Notes under the pieces: model-generated
Told to the model about the DNA's origin: nothing
What the model saw: only the letters and a program-made list of their open reading frames with translations
The model's database searches: none
Made by a program: the position numbers and the translations under genes
Assembly (NCBI GenBank): GCA_001414345.1
Contig: LLCB01000200.1
Span: forward strand, 46,693 to 110,692
DNA: 64,000 nt
DNA from: Hymenoscyphus infarciens
Taxonomy: Eukaryota; Ascomycota; Leotiomycetes; Helotiales; Helotiaceae
Reading direction: 5' to 3'
In this document: one piece after another, positions 23,461-36,325 of the stretch
How positions within the stretch are numbered: the stretch's first letter is position 1
Layout: each line of letters begins with the position of its first letter

Positions 23461-23896
23461 TACTAAAGATTAAGTACTATACTTACTATATATACTAGTG
23501 ATTAATTAGAAAGTTAATAGTATTTATTTAATATATTCTAGCTAGAATCAAACGTCTAAGAGAGTATAGAATAGCTACTATAATCTCTCTTTCCTTTTTT
23601 AAAAAGTATAAGATAAAAGTCTATAATAAGAAGTAAATTAGATATTAAGAAGTTATTATATACTTAAAATCTTTTAAAAAGTTATAAATAATTATTACTA
23701 TATACTACTTATTACTAGAAAGAGTAATATCTATAATATCTATAATCGTTATCTCTTTTAAGAGTATAATCTTAAAAGAAGAGATAGATATTATTCTTAT
23801 ATATAAGCGTACTATTAAGTATAGTATACTAAGAATTCTATCTTTCTTAAATTATCTCTTTTAAGCCTTATTTCTATAATAGTCTTAAAAGCTATA

Positions 23897-24391
23897 TATA
23901 ACGGCACGAAATACACACTATAGGAGAAGAGGTATATAAGAGTGCGTTCGAGACTAAATAACGTGAGTAGATATAAGGCTCTAATATAGAAGAAAATCAT
24001 AACTATCTCTCTTCTATACTAAACATAAACGTCTATATATAAGAGTTTAGAAGCTTCTAAGTTCTAATAATAATAATAACCGAGCCCTACCTAATATAGC
24101 TAATACTAAATAATAAGAGCTAAAAAGCTAAATATATAACCTCTAATCCTTTAAAAAGCTAAACATATAATATCTAAACCTTAATCTCTTCTATATATAA
24201 ATGTCGGATATTAATACCTTTAGCACTTCGCTTATATAAGTATCGGTTATTTGTAATCTCGGCTCTAGAGGTATTAAGAGTATCGGTAGTGCTTAGAGGT
24301 ATTAGTAGTTTTATAAATACCGATAATTCAGAATAGTGCTATTATATAATAAGTGCTATTATATAATAATCTAGGATAGTATACTATTATA
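23897..24391 (-). repeat. LTR of copy A (left; 3' LTR)
   Basis: 495 bp. It contains a duplicated segment near its right end (AAGTGCTATTATATAAT), which accounts for its being 19 bp longer than the LTRs of copy B. The partner LTR carries the same duplication. Confidence 0.92.
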
Positions 24392-24899
24392 TTCTCTCTT
24401 CTTTAAAAAGACTCGTTCTAAGTCTTTAGTTGTCGATTAGTATAGTATTAAGTTGATTAGAGTATTATTTATCTCTTTATTATAAAGAATATAATTTATC
24501 TACTATTATAGTATCTAGTGGTTAAGATGGGGTTAGTAGCTAGTAGTATTGTTATTTAAGAGCTAATCGCTCTTTATTTACTACTATATACTATGTAATA
24601 ATAGGATGTAAATAGAAGAGAAGCTAATAATTAGCTAGTAGGTAGAAAGTAGTACGCTACTATAGAGTTATCGTATTCTTACTATTATTATATATTATAA
24701 TAGTAATTATTAAATAATAAATAATAATTATAAAGTAATAGCTATTATTATAAGTAGTATATTAGTAGGCGACTTTTCCTTAATTCTAACTTCTCTTCTT
24801 CTTTTCTTTTTATCTAAATAATATAAATAGTAAGAATACCTTCTAATTAAGTATATCCTTATATACTAACTTATCTTCCTAGAACATATATATTATATA

Positions 24900-25740
24900 T
24901 ATATATATATAAAAGTAAGTTTTTCCCTTTTTGATTAGACCTAATTTAGAGCTAATTCGATATAGTAAAATACCTCTCCTATATCCTCCTAGTACGCTTC
25001 TAGCTATCTACTAAGTCTACTACGTTTAGTACCTTTGAATAAAATCTTGAAATAGAGATTATATATATACTTTTAAAAAGCTAAAGTTAAAGAAGTATAA
25101 GTACTATATAGAGTAGAATATTATGTATATCTTAGTAAGTTTAATTCTAAATATATACTAAATCTATTCTAACTTAGGTAGTTACTGTAGTTTATAAGGA
25201 AGGAGTTTAGTAAGCTTAAGCTTAAGAAGGAGAAGAGAGAGATTAAGAAGGCTACTAAGGCCTTAGATAAGGTATTATTTATTACTAATATAGAGGTACT
25301 AAAGAATAGTTTAAAGGTATAGTTTACTCTCTTAGAAGAGACTTAAGCGCTTTATACTAAGGTTATTATAAGTACCTCTTACTTATTAGAGAGGTTTTAG
25401 TTACTAACGTTCAATAGTCTTTATACTATACTATAGAGAGTAAGACCTCTATTTAAACCTAGGTTTAAGTCCTCTTTAAAGCCTACTTAAAGAGTTTATA
25501 AGCGTCCTCTCTAAAGCTAGTTATAGAAGGTTACTAAGATAAGAAGCGTCTCTATAAGAAGGAGGTAGTAAAGGAAGAGCTGATTTAGGCTCCTTACGCT
25601 TAGAAGAGTAGAAAGGAGGATAATAAGTTAGAGGAAGAAGAGGCTATAGTCTAGAGAGAGTTAGAGAGTAACTAGAATTAGAGAGTATTTATAGAGTTTT
25701 ACAAATTAACTCTTTTATCTAATTCTTATCTAATTCTCAT
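24900..25740 (+). pseudogene. Antisense coding-like tract in copy A
   Basis: Between the chromodomain end and the 3' LTR, the strand opposite to gag-pol holds the more coherent reading frame. It is a charged, Lys/Glu-rich, coiled-coil-like stretch (about 25200-25300) followed by a Ser/Pro/Lys-rich segment. Only TAA/TAG stops of the RIP type interrupt it. The same tract is present in copy B (about 42.9-43.9 kb). No family is recognised with confidence. Confidence 0.45.
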
Positions 25741-28700
25741 ATATTAAGCTATTTAGAGAGATATTAAGATAGTCCTAGCTCTTTTAGATATTTAATATAA
25801 AAGTCTCTTAGATAATATAGTAAACCTTGAAAATTATCTATAGAATACTAAGTAGAATCTGAATTATATCTGACCTATTTTACTTAGTACTATAGCTATC
25901 TTTTAAAAAGTCTATTACTAAGTATTTCTTAAACTTCTTATTCTTATATATCTTTAATAATATCTAATAAGGGCTTTAAAGCCTCTTATCCTAGTAAGAG
26001 AGTGTTTAGATCCTTTAAAAGTATATTAGAAGCGAAAATATCATAAATTAATAATCTTTCTAGAAGTTTTAGCCTATAGAAGTATTCTATATAATCTAGT
26101 ATTTTAAAAGGTTCTATCTACTATTTAACGAGCTTTTAGCTAAAACGATTTATCTTAAAATTCTTAGTAAATAAGTAGACTTTATCTCTAACGTCTTAGT
26201 TAATAGCTTTTTAGTATTAATTTATATTATCCTCTATCCTTTTCTAAGCCTTACTTATATTATCTTTAGCTATCTCTTAAATAGAGTATATATATTAAAC
26301 TACTTTTACTACCTTATTATAGTTAAGACGTTCCTAGAGAATAGACATCTTTAGTATATTCTAGTCCTATAAAGTCCTTAGGTCGAGTCTAAACTTAAGC
26401 TAATAAGAGATTATACTAATAGATAAGTATAGAAGTATTATTTATACTCTATCTATTAAAAGGATTAATTCGCTCTAGTTATCTTAGTAGTAGTTTATAA
26501 AAGGCCTTAGTCTCTAATTAATATATTAGTTTATTATCTCTATCTATCTATTTATTTATTTATAATAAGTAGTACTAAGCTTAAGCTTAATACTAATTAT
26601 TTAATAAAATTTAGTCTAAAATAATAATATAAATTAAAGTTCTTAATCAGACGTAATTAATTTAAGATAGTAACTAAAATAGTAAATCTATTAAATAAAG
26701 AGTTTAGCTAGGCTTTTAACATCTATAGTTAAGTAGTAGAGTATTAATACTAAATCCTTTCTAAGTTAGTTAATAAATACTAGTATAGTATTAAATCTAT
26801 ATTTATCTTTTAAGAATAATTTAAAATCTATATATAAATATTATATAAGATAGTCGAGTATAGGTAGAGAGTAAAGAAAACCTTATTACTTAGTTTATTA
26901 AAGATAAGAGTATTTATAAGCTTAATAATTCCCTACGTACCTCTTATAGTTTAAACCTAGTCTAATCTAGTAATAGTATTATACTAATAACTAGTATATC
27001 TTTTTTATACTTAAGTAAGTACTAGATACTTAGTTATAGACTTCTTTAATTAGTTTTATATAGAGTTTAGTATTCTTTTAAATATAAAGTTAATTCTTAA
27101 AAAGGAGTAAATTATCTAGTAAGATAGAGTATCTATCTAGAAGTTTATAATATTCTTTCTAAAAAGAGTATAAGTTATCTTCTTTTAACTTCTAAATTAT
27201 ATTTAAACTTAACTCTAGAATAACATTTATTATATTAAGAGATATAGACTATTCTTATAAAAAGATCTAAGTAAGTTTAATGTTAATTTAGAGGTCTAAC
27301 TAATTAGGTCTTAAGAGAGTATATAAGCAACTATCTAATTTAGCTTAATTATAGGTTTTTAGGTCTTATTTATATTAAGTTAATATATCTACTTTTTAAT
27401 TACTCTTCTTAGACGTAAATTAAATTTAAAAGTTAAAGTCTAATAAAAACTCTATTTACTAGACTTACTTAGCTATAAGTAGCTTAGTTATTATAAAGTA
27501 TTCTAATAATCTATAGTTTAAATATATATTAATACGCTTTTAATATAATATAAGTTTAAGATGCTATTTCTTAAAAGCTTTTATAATAGTAGATAGTTCT
27601 TTATTATAGATTTCCTAATTTAATTCATAGTTAACTAGAACGTATAAGTAGAACCTAATAAAATACTAAAGGCTATTATATTATTATAAGAATATATTAG
27701 CTATTACTTCTTCTAAAGAGTCTATTTCTACCTTTATATTATAATTAGAGTTAAAGTAGTATAAGGTTTATATAATAAGTAGCCTAGTTCTTAATACTTT
27801 AAAAGCTTTATTATATTTAAGTGTTTATAGAAACAGCTCTATAGAGCATATTATTATAGTTAAAGGCTTAGTAATTTTAGTATAACTTTTAATAAATTAT
27901 CTATAAAATCCTATAAACCCTAGATAAGACTTTATACTTATTATAGTATTAGGTTAGACCTAGTTTTATAAAGGCTCTACTTTTTTAAGATTAACTTTAA
28001 GTCCTTTTATAGTTAAGATAAATCCTAAATATTTAACTCTATTAATATTAAATTCGCTTTTCTTAATATCTATTTAAAGTCCTACTTCTTAGAGCTAATT
28101 TAGAACCTTCTTAACCTATTCTTTATATTTTTTAATAGTATTTAAATAAATTAAAATATTATTTAAGTAGGTAATATAGAAGTTATTTAGATAGTTAATT
28201 AAGACGTTATTTATATAATATTAATAAGTAACAAGGCTATTATAGAGTTTAAAAGGGAGGACCTTATATTTATATATACTATACCTAGTTTTAAACATAG
28301 TTATCTCTTCTAAGTTAGAGTCTATTTAGATATAATAGAAAGCTTGTCTAATATCTAATTTAGTAAAGATTTTAGTTATTCTTATTTTAAAAAGGAGCTT
28401 ATTAATATAAGAGATTAGGTAAGGATTATTTTAAGTTAAAGTGTTTAGCTTTTTATAATTAATATAGAACTATAACTTATTACTATTAGCCTTTTTAATA
28501 AAGAGTATTAGAGAGACGAAAGAGCTATTACTATTAATAATAAACCTCTTATTTAGGTTCTTTATAAGGTACTCCTTTATAGCTTTAAGCTTTATAGTTA
28601 ACTATTAATATAAAGGCGAAAAGGAGTTAAGAAGTAGCTTATTTAAAGTAATTTTATAGTTATATTCTTAGTAAGAAGAGAGCTTATTAGAAGCTATTTT

Positions 28701-31382
28701 TAAAAACATGTCTTTATAAGATAAGTAACACTTTAAAAGTTAAGCTTATATTAGAGCTCTTATCTTATTATTATCTTAGAGAGAGGCTAATCTCTTATTA
28801 ATAACCTAATCTAGCTTATAGAGGCTTATTATATAAAATTCTAAATTAAGCTATTTTATATTATAATATATTACGTTTATACTTATTTCATAGATAAAGA
28901 AGTATAAGGTCTAGCCTTTTAAGGCTATACTAGTAGTTTATAGAAGCTTTAGACTAAAGTCGGATATTAAAATTTTAAGAGGTATTATTATAGATAGAAA
29001 TAATAACTTAGCTATATTTATAAGTCTACCTTTTTCACGTCTTTCTTATTACTAGATAGTATATTCCCTTTAATTTATATTTAACTAGTAATTTAAAAAG
29101 GGTTTCTAGTTTTAGCTAGAAAGAGAAAGTAAAATTTCCTTACTATAGTAGGAAGTTAAGAGGTAATCAGCTAGCTAAATAATCTAGCTTTTTAAAGAGT
29201 TAAGAAAGACTTTAAAGTAGTTTAACTATTTATTATTAATAATTAAGTCTTATTATCTAAGGTCTAGGATAATAAAGAAGTAGTTAAGAATATAACGTTT
29301 ATTAATATTTAGATATAGTTATATAAACTAATTTACCTAGCTTTTAATACTATTATTATATCTATAAATAGATACTATATATAGTAGTCTTTAAATCTTT
29401 AAACCTATTAACTTAGATAAGTATAGAGCTAGAGGTCGATTTAGAAATAAGTACCTATTTACTCTTATATTTACTAAAGCTTATATTCTAATACTATATC
29501 TTTATATACTAAGAGTAGTATTTATAAGGAATTGTTTTTCTCTTATAAGCTTAAAAAGATTAAGTCTAGCTAGATTATATTTATATAAGCTTAGAAAGGA
29601 ATTTTTACCTAGGCCTCTTTATTTTCCTCTTAACTTAGCTTAGAGTTAGAGTACTCTTTAGAAGGTTATTCTTCTTTAGATTAATTATCTATCTTATTAA
29701 TAGTAAGAAGATTAAAGTAATTAGATTTAAAATACCTAGGCTTATTATAATAGTAATACTTTATACTAGTAAAGACTCGGTCTATTAATATAGTCTTTGA
29801 TTTTTCGTTAGTAGAAAATAGTCTAGAAGTTTATAAAATCTTCTAAGATATAAGATTAAGTCTATATAAGAGTAGAGAGGTTTTTAAAGTAGAGCTAGGT
29901 AAGGATTAAAAAGTACTTATCTTTTTAAATAATAAGGTTATACTAATTAGTTTAGCTATAGTACTAGTTGTAAATAACTCTATATTTTAGCGTTTCTCTT
30001 TATCTAGAGCTAAAAGATATACTACTATCTTATTAAAATTATAATTCTAATCTCTCTTAGCTAAAGTAAAGCTACTTTAAAGCTATAGTATAATCTTATC
30101 TTATATTAAGTAGAATCTTTCTAACTCTAGTATTCTTTTAAGTATAACTATACTTAAGAAGTATACTCTAAAATCTAAAAAAGTTTCTCTTATATAACCT
30201 TTTCTATCTATTTATAGAGCTTAAAATTTATTCTAAGTATTCTTCTTCTTATAACTAGTTAAGAAGTAGGAATTAAGAAGTTTAATTATATCTTATTAAT
30301 CTTTAAAAGCTATATTACCTATATTAGACTTATATTAGAGCTCTAAGTAGTTCCTAGCGAGTTTTATAGTTGTTTCTTAAATAAGAGCTTTATAAGTTTT
30401 AGGTATATAGTAATAGTTAACGTTTACTTAGAGTCTATTATATATAGATATCTTCTATTACTTATAAGTAAGTAAAGTACTATTATCTAAAGGTTTAATT
30501 TTCTTTATAATTTTGCTTTTAATAGGTTAAAAGGCTTTTAGAGTACTTTTAGGTTATAAGTATAAAGTAGATTATTATAAGGAAGGAATATTAAGAGTAG
30601 AGTCTCGCCTTTAATAATAGTTTAAAGAGATAGAAGAAGGTATTTACATAGGTTAAATAGGACTTAGACTATAGTTGTTATTTAGTAGTTATTAACTAAT
30701 TTACTATACTAGGTCTAATAATTAAGTAATCTAATTATCTTACTTTAAAATTTTCTATTCTTTTTCTTAATTCTTAGCTTTTATAACTTAGATTATACTC
30801 TATATCTTGTCTATATTAGAGAAGTCTTATTAATCTCTCTAGCTTCTAAGTGCTAAGCCTTTGCCTTTATTATTCTTAAGCTTCTTAGTATTCTTAAGAG
30901 TATAGTACTAAGTTAGAGACCTTTTAATAGAGGCTTAACTTTATTATCTAAAGAGGGGCTCTATACTTAGAAGTAGAGCTTAGAAGAGACCTAGGGTTAC
31001 TCTAGATTCTAATATATTAAATGTTAAATTAGAGAGAGTAAAAGAGGTAATTTAAGAGTTTTTCTAGATAACTATTTATATTATTAACTATCTAAATTAT
31101 ATATAGTAATCCCTATATAGAGAGAGTTATTAGGATTCTTAGAAATACTTAATATATTCTAATCCTTTAATATATAAGATACGATTTTTACTAGCTATTT
31201 ATATAGATACTAAACTTTAGTATTACTAGCTGTTTAGGAGATCTCTAGAATCCTAGCTATTTGAGAATATGTTATTATAGTCTAATTCTAGGCTAAATTG
31301 AAATTAAAATAAAAAAAGCGATAATAAGCTTAAAAGAGATATTATAAAGGCTATTACTAGTAAAGAAGAGTTATTGTTTTTA

Positions 31383-31877
31383 TATAATAGTACGAAATAT
31401 ATACTATAAGAGAAGAGGTATATAAGAGTATATTTAAGACTAAATAACGTAAGTAGATATAAGGCTCTAATATAGAAGAAAATAATAACTGTCTCTCTTC
31501 TATACTAAATATAAACGTCTATATATAAGAGTTTAGAAGCTTCTAAGTTCTAATAATAATAATAACCGAGCCCTGCCTAATATAGCTAATACTAAATAAT
31601 AAGAGCTAAAAAGCTAAATATATAACCTTTAATCCTTTAAAAAGCTAAATATATAATATCTAAACCTTAATCTCTTCTATATATAAATGTTAGATATTAA
31701 TACCTTTAGCACTTCGCTTATATAAGTATCGGTTATTTATAATCTTAGCCTTAGAGATATTAGAGGTATTAGTAGTGCTTAGAGGTATTAGCAGTTTCAC
31801 GAATGCCGATAATTTAAGATAGTACTATTATATAATAAGTACTATTATATAATAATCCAGGATAGTATACTATTATA
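31383..31877 (-). repeat. LTR of copy A (right; 5' LTR)
   Basis: 495 bp, same structure as the left LTR. Differences between the two are mainly C/T and G/A, as expected if most divergence came from RIP. Confidence 0.92.
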
Positions 31878-32264
31878 CTATAACTTATTAAACGCTTCTT
31901 TAAATATAGATAATAATATTATATAATTTACTAAGTAGTCTAATCTTTTACTATTATTTAAATATCTTAAAAATAGCTAGAAGTACTAAAGAATTATTAA
32001 TATTATTACTATTAAAAGTATTCTTTTTAGTATTAAATAGAAAGAATTATATAGTTAAGTTAATAATATAGCTTATATAACGAATTTAATATTTAAAAGT
32101 ATTATAGAAAGATATTTAAAACTTCTAGTATATTTCTAAAATATTAGAAACTATTCTAGAGTAGAAGTATATATATACTTATTAAGATATATTCTATTAT
32201 AGTATTATTATTTAAGGTATTATCTATTTAAAAGTATCTTAAATTCTTTATAAAACTCTACTCT

Positions 32265-32575
32265 TATAATAGCCTACTATTCTATATAGCCGAGATTATA
32301 TATTATATACTATATATATAAGGTTTCAGTAGTTGTTATTTTATATTATCTAATTTAGAAAGGTTTTATACTTTAGCTTTCGAATCTTTTAGTATAGTCT
32401 AAACCTCTTTTATACTATCTAAACCTCTTATATATAGCTATCTACTCTCTTATAGTTAGAAAAGATCTAATTTAGTCTTTTCTTCTATATTAGTACCTAG
32501 TATTTATATATATTATTCTACTAAATATACTCCTATATACCTCTTTAATAGTAGTATATATTTTATATTATTATA
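32265..32575 (-). mobile_element. LTR fragment or solo LTR, no TSD
   Basis: 311 bp beginning TATAATAGCCTACTATTCTA and ending TATTATTATA, colinear with the solo LTR at 23.08 kb and the interrupted copy at 38.24/41.84 kb. Flanks (ACTCT, TAAAA) do not match, so either the duplication was lost or an end is rearranged. Confidence 0.7.
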
Positions 32576-32609
32576 TAAAAAGACTAAATTCTTCTTTACT
32601 AGAGATATA

Positions 32610-33125
32610 GTTAGTTACGAATTAAGCTTGAATTTTAACTTTTTTTTATAATCCGAGTGTTTTTGAAAAAAGCTCTCTCTCTACTATCTTATTTTGCTTT
32701 TTACTTAATAATAATATATATTAGTATACTCTAGAAAACAGGAAACGAGAGCTCTATATATTCTCTATTACTCTATAAACTTTTTATATATAAAATAGAA
32801 GTTTATATTTATATTCTACTTTTTAGAAGGCCTTATCGAGGTAGCGATAAGACTTTATAGAGATAGTAAAAAAATTTCAAAAAAAAGAGGTTTTTTTTAA
32901 GAATTAGAGATCTATTTTTTAGTTTACTTTTATTATACTTACTTTAAATTACTAAGTAATATAGAAGAGTGATAATTAGATATAGCGCTTCTTTCTAGCT
33001 AGGCCTTGTCTCTTTTAGAGTACTTTTATTTTCTATCTTCTAAAGAAAAGAGAGAGAAAGCTTTGAAAAAAAAAAGCTTAGATTATAAAAAAAGTAAGCA
33101 AATTCAAGCTTAACTCGTAACTTAC
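32610..33125. mobile_element. MITE with about 50-bp TIRs, TA target duplication (uninterrupted copy)
   Basis: 516 bp with inverted termini (GTTAGTTACGA...AAGCTTGAATTT and complement ending 33125) and a TA on each side (32608-32609, 33126-33127). This is typical of Tc1/mariner-type non-autonomous elements. It serves as the empty site for the nested copy at 52.45 kb. Confidence 0.85.
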
Positions 33126-33559
33126 TATAGCTTAAATAATATCGTACTTAAGTACGTTATTATATCTAATTCTATTTAAGCTAGAATTAAATATAGTTAT
33201 AATAATCTCTTAAATAGCCGCGATTCTAGAGACCTTATAGATAGCAAGTAGTCTTAGAGTTTAGTATCTATTAGTATAGCGATTATAGAAGCTATATTAA
33301 GAGTATAGGATAAGTAAAGTAAAGTTAAAGTAGATACTTAATTCCTAGAACTATAGAGAAGAGTATAAGGCTTTAAATACTATACTTCTTACTTAAAAGG
33401 TAGAGATTATTAGGTAATCCTTTATCTAACCTACTTTTATCCTATAATATACTCTTTATATAACCTTTTCTAATTAGAAAAGCGTTATTTACTATATATA
33501 TAGATTTAATAACCTAGCCTCTTTCTTTTCTTTTTATAACTTTTTTAAAACTCTCCTAC

Positions 33560-35150
33560 TACTACTAGACTACTATAACACGCGCTATCTAACGAAAAAC
33601 TATAGTAAGAAGCTTATATTTACTTTTCCTAAGCTCTTATATTAACTAAACTAGCCTCCTTCTTAGATCTCTTGTCTTCTAGATAGTAAGACTCTTATAA
33701 ATACTAGGCCTATACTCGTTTATAAGTATTATAAAGCTAAAGTTACTAAGAAAAGTAAGTATTATAAAGATAAAGTTAATAAGAAAGGTATTAAATATAT
33801 AATTAATAGATTAGAACCTAAGCGTTATATACTTATAAGTTCTTTTAAGCTTATTAATCCTTATACTATGTTTTAGCTAACTATATAAGAATATTAAATA
33901 TTAAATCTCTTATATATTTCCTCTTCTAGTCTAGTTATACTCTAGAGTAGTATACTTAGTAGATTTTATACTATTAATATCTCTAAGAATAAGCTAAAGA
34001 AGTTAGAAGTTATAAGCTCTAATTAATATTAAACCTCTAAAGACGATTCTAAACCTAAAAAACTTCTTAAAAAGCTTCTAACTACTAATACTAGGCTCTT
34101 AAATAAACTTCCTAGTAATAATGTTAAGTATCTAACTATTAGTAGTAAGAGCTTACTTACTACGCTTTCTATTAAAAAAGCTTATTCTAATATTTTAAAT
34201 TTTTAAGAAGCTTCTTATAAGAGCTACGTTACTTCTATAATAGCTAGTAAATTAACTAGTTGCTACTATAATATAAAATCTAAAAAAGTAGTATACTATT
34301 TTAACTATATTATTAGATACTCTTATAAAGTATTATCTAATATCTATCTCTCTTTTATAATTACCTTAACTAAAAATCTTAAGAAATATTAGACTAATAT
34401 TAGTAATAAAGTTTATATAAAGCTTTATTTAGTTAGTCTTCTACTTCTTATTTTATTTCCTTAGCTAATTTTATAGATTTAGAAGTAGAAGAAGTTATAT
34501 AACATAATCTATATAGAACTTAAATAGAGGTTTAAAAGCTCTTAGTTATCCTTAGTTCTAAACTATACTTATTACTATAAGAAGCCTAATAGCTTTTAGA
34601 GTTCTACTTCTAATAATAAACTAAATAGTAATACTTCTAAGGTTTCAAAGCGTAGTAACTATATTTCTAAAAGTACTCCTTTTATAGCTTCTACTTTAAA
34701 TAGTACTCCGCTTATAAGAGCTAATACTCGTAGTTAAAATAAGAGCTAGAGCACTCTTTATAAGAGTTCTACTAATCGTAGTAAAGATAATACTTCTCTC
34801 TCTAAGTAGTAAAAGTCTATCTAAAAGCTTTTAAAGGTTCTTCTAAAGAGCTATCTTAAAAAATCTATTCTAAAGTCTATTCTAAAAAAGACTATTTTAA
34901 AGAAAACTACTCTTATAAAGTTAGTTTCTAAGAAGTCGTCTTCTAAGAAGCTTACTAATAACTATTCTAAGTATTCTTTAAAGAGCTATAAGTATAAGAA
35001 GAATATTTCTAAGAGTAAAGAGTCTAAGAATAATAATAATAATAATAAGTCTAATAGTATTAATCTTAGTAATACTCTTAATAAAATAGATATAGTACTC
35101 GCTACTCTTAGTAAAACTGTTTCTAAGTATTAGAAGAAGTATTATTAGTT
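33560..35150 (+). pseudogene. RIP-destroyed ORF trace, unidentified
   Basis: A long plus-strand frame is interrupted only by TAA/TAG. It encodes a Lys/Ser/Asn-rich protein-like sequence with a highly basic Ser/Lys-rich end (about 34.8-35.05 kb). It is probably a transposon gene. I cannot name a family, and no termini were located. Confidence 0.35.
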
Positions 35151-35431
35151 AGTTAATATACTTTATATTTATATAGTAGTAGTTAGTTTCTTTAAAACTT
35201 TATATTTATATTTAGTAGTACTCTTTAAAAGAGTCTTATAGTACTTAATCGCTAAGTATATAATAATTAAATAAATAAATAAAATCTAAAATAAGCTTAT
35301 AATACTTCTTAAATAATTATAATATAAAAAAGAATAAAACTTCTTAAAAATATATAAGTAAAATAATAAAGTAAAGTATAATAATATATAAAAATAATAA
35401 AGAGCGTTATTTACTATTCTAGAAGAGCGTT

Positions 35432-36325
35432 TTTAACCTAAAAATACGTTATAGTTATAAGCCCGGTTTATACGTATAATATACTCTATAACTTCTGCTT
35501 ATATATTCAACGTATTACGACGTATTTAGAACGCTCTTCGCTGTTAGTTAGCGTAACTAATCTCTCGATGCTCACGTTTAACGAGTATTTAGAAGCTCTA
35601 CTACGAGTAGAGCTCTTCTAACTTCGAATACGAGACTTTCTTAATAAGCGCGAATAAGGACTCTTCTAATAAGCGTAGATAGGACTCTTCTACGAGACTC
35701 TCTTAACTTCGAATATAGTGAAAGCCTTACTTAAGTAGATAAGACTTGGTAAGTAGTATACACTTAAAGAGCTCGTATAAAGCCTTTCGCGGAAGGTATA
35801 AGCCTAGTTATATACGAAGCTAGCTACTACTACTCTTAGAAGTGCCTTTATAAACCGGAAGCCTAGCAGCGCGCTAGCTTACTCTAAGAGGTACTTAAAA
35901 ATATACTTCGAATTCAGAAGCCTAGTACTCTACGAAGCTAGTATATAACGCTAACTATAAGCTACTATATCTTACGAACGCTACTCGCTATCTTTACTAA
36001 AATAAGAGAGAAAGTTAGACAGGATCTAGGAATAGGACTTTACTCTTAAATACTACGGAATCGCTGTTTAGAAGTTTAAAGTAATATATATAGCTCTATA
36101 GGTTTCTCTATAGTAGGAATAGAGAGCGATATAGTTAAGAGATTCTTTTATAATCTAGTTTAAGTTTATAAGCCTAGGAAGCTGTCTTCTAGACCTAAGA
36201 GATATATTATAGAAAAAGGGGGTTTTACGTAATCTCTTTTCTCTATATATATAGTAGAGTTTTCATCTTCTAAATTTAAGCTTCTTAGAGCGTTTTTAAC
36301 CTAAAAATACGTTATAATTAGTTTA
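35432..36325. repeat. Less-mutated island bracketed by about 30-bp direct repeats
   Basis: AGCGTTTTTAACCTAAAAAT and the following ACGTTATA occur at about 35432 and again at about 36295, in the same orientation. The 0.86 kb between is clearly richer in GC (many GAAGCC, CTTCG, CGCG motifs) than its surroundings. It immediately precedes a plus-strand Ty3 gag relic and could be an LTR or leader region of that element. No RNA gene is recognised. Confidence 0.5.

Larger units (their letters stand above)
23897..31877 (-). mobile_element. Complete Ty3-type chromovirus LTR retrotransposon, copy A
   Basis: Two LTRs of identical length (495 bp, 23897-24391 and 31383-31877) with RIP-altered TG...CA ends are flanked by a perfect CTATA target-site duplication (23892-23896, 31878-31882). 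A purine tract adjoins the LTR at 24392 on the minus strand, so transcription runs leftward. Reading through RIP stops on the minus strand gives gag (about 31.35-29.8 kb), a reverse transcriptase with a degraded YLDDILIY motif at about 28145-28172, and a C-terminal integrase/chromodomain region (about 26.15-25.83 kb). This is the Ty3 gene order. All coding sequence is destroyed by stops, so the element cannot make its proteins. Confidence 0.93.

Noticed and set aside
23815..24000. 61-codon ORF spanning the left LTR edge of copy A
   Set aside because: It crosses an LTR/host junction and has the composition of random AT-rich DNA.
32260..32580. Target-site duplication around the 311-bp LTR copy
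   Set aside because: ACTCT and TAAAA do not match, and shifting the ends gives no convincing alternative.
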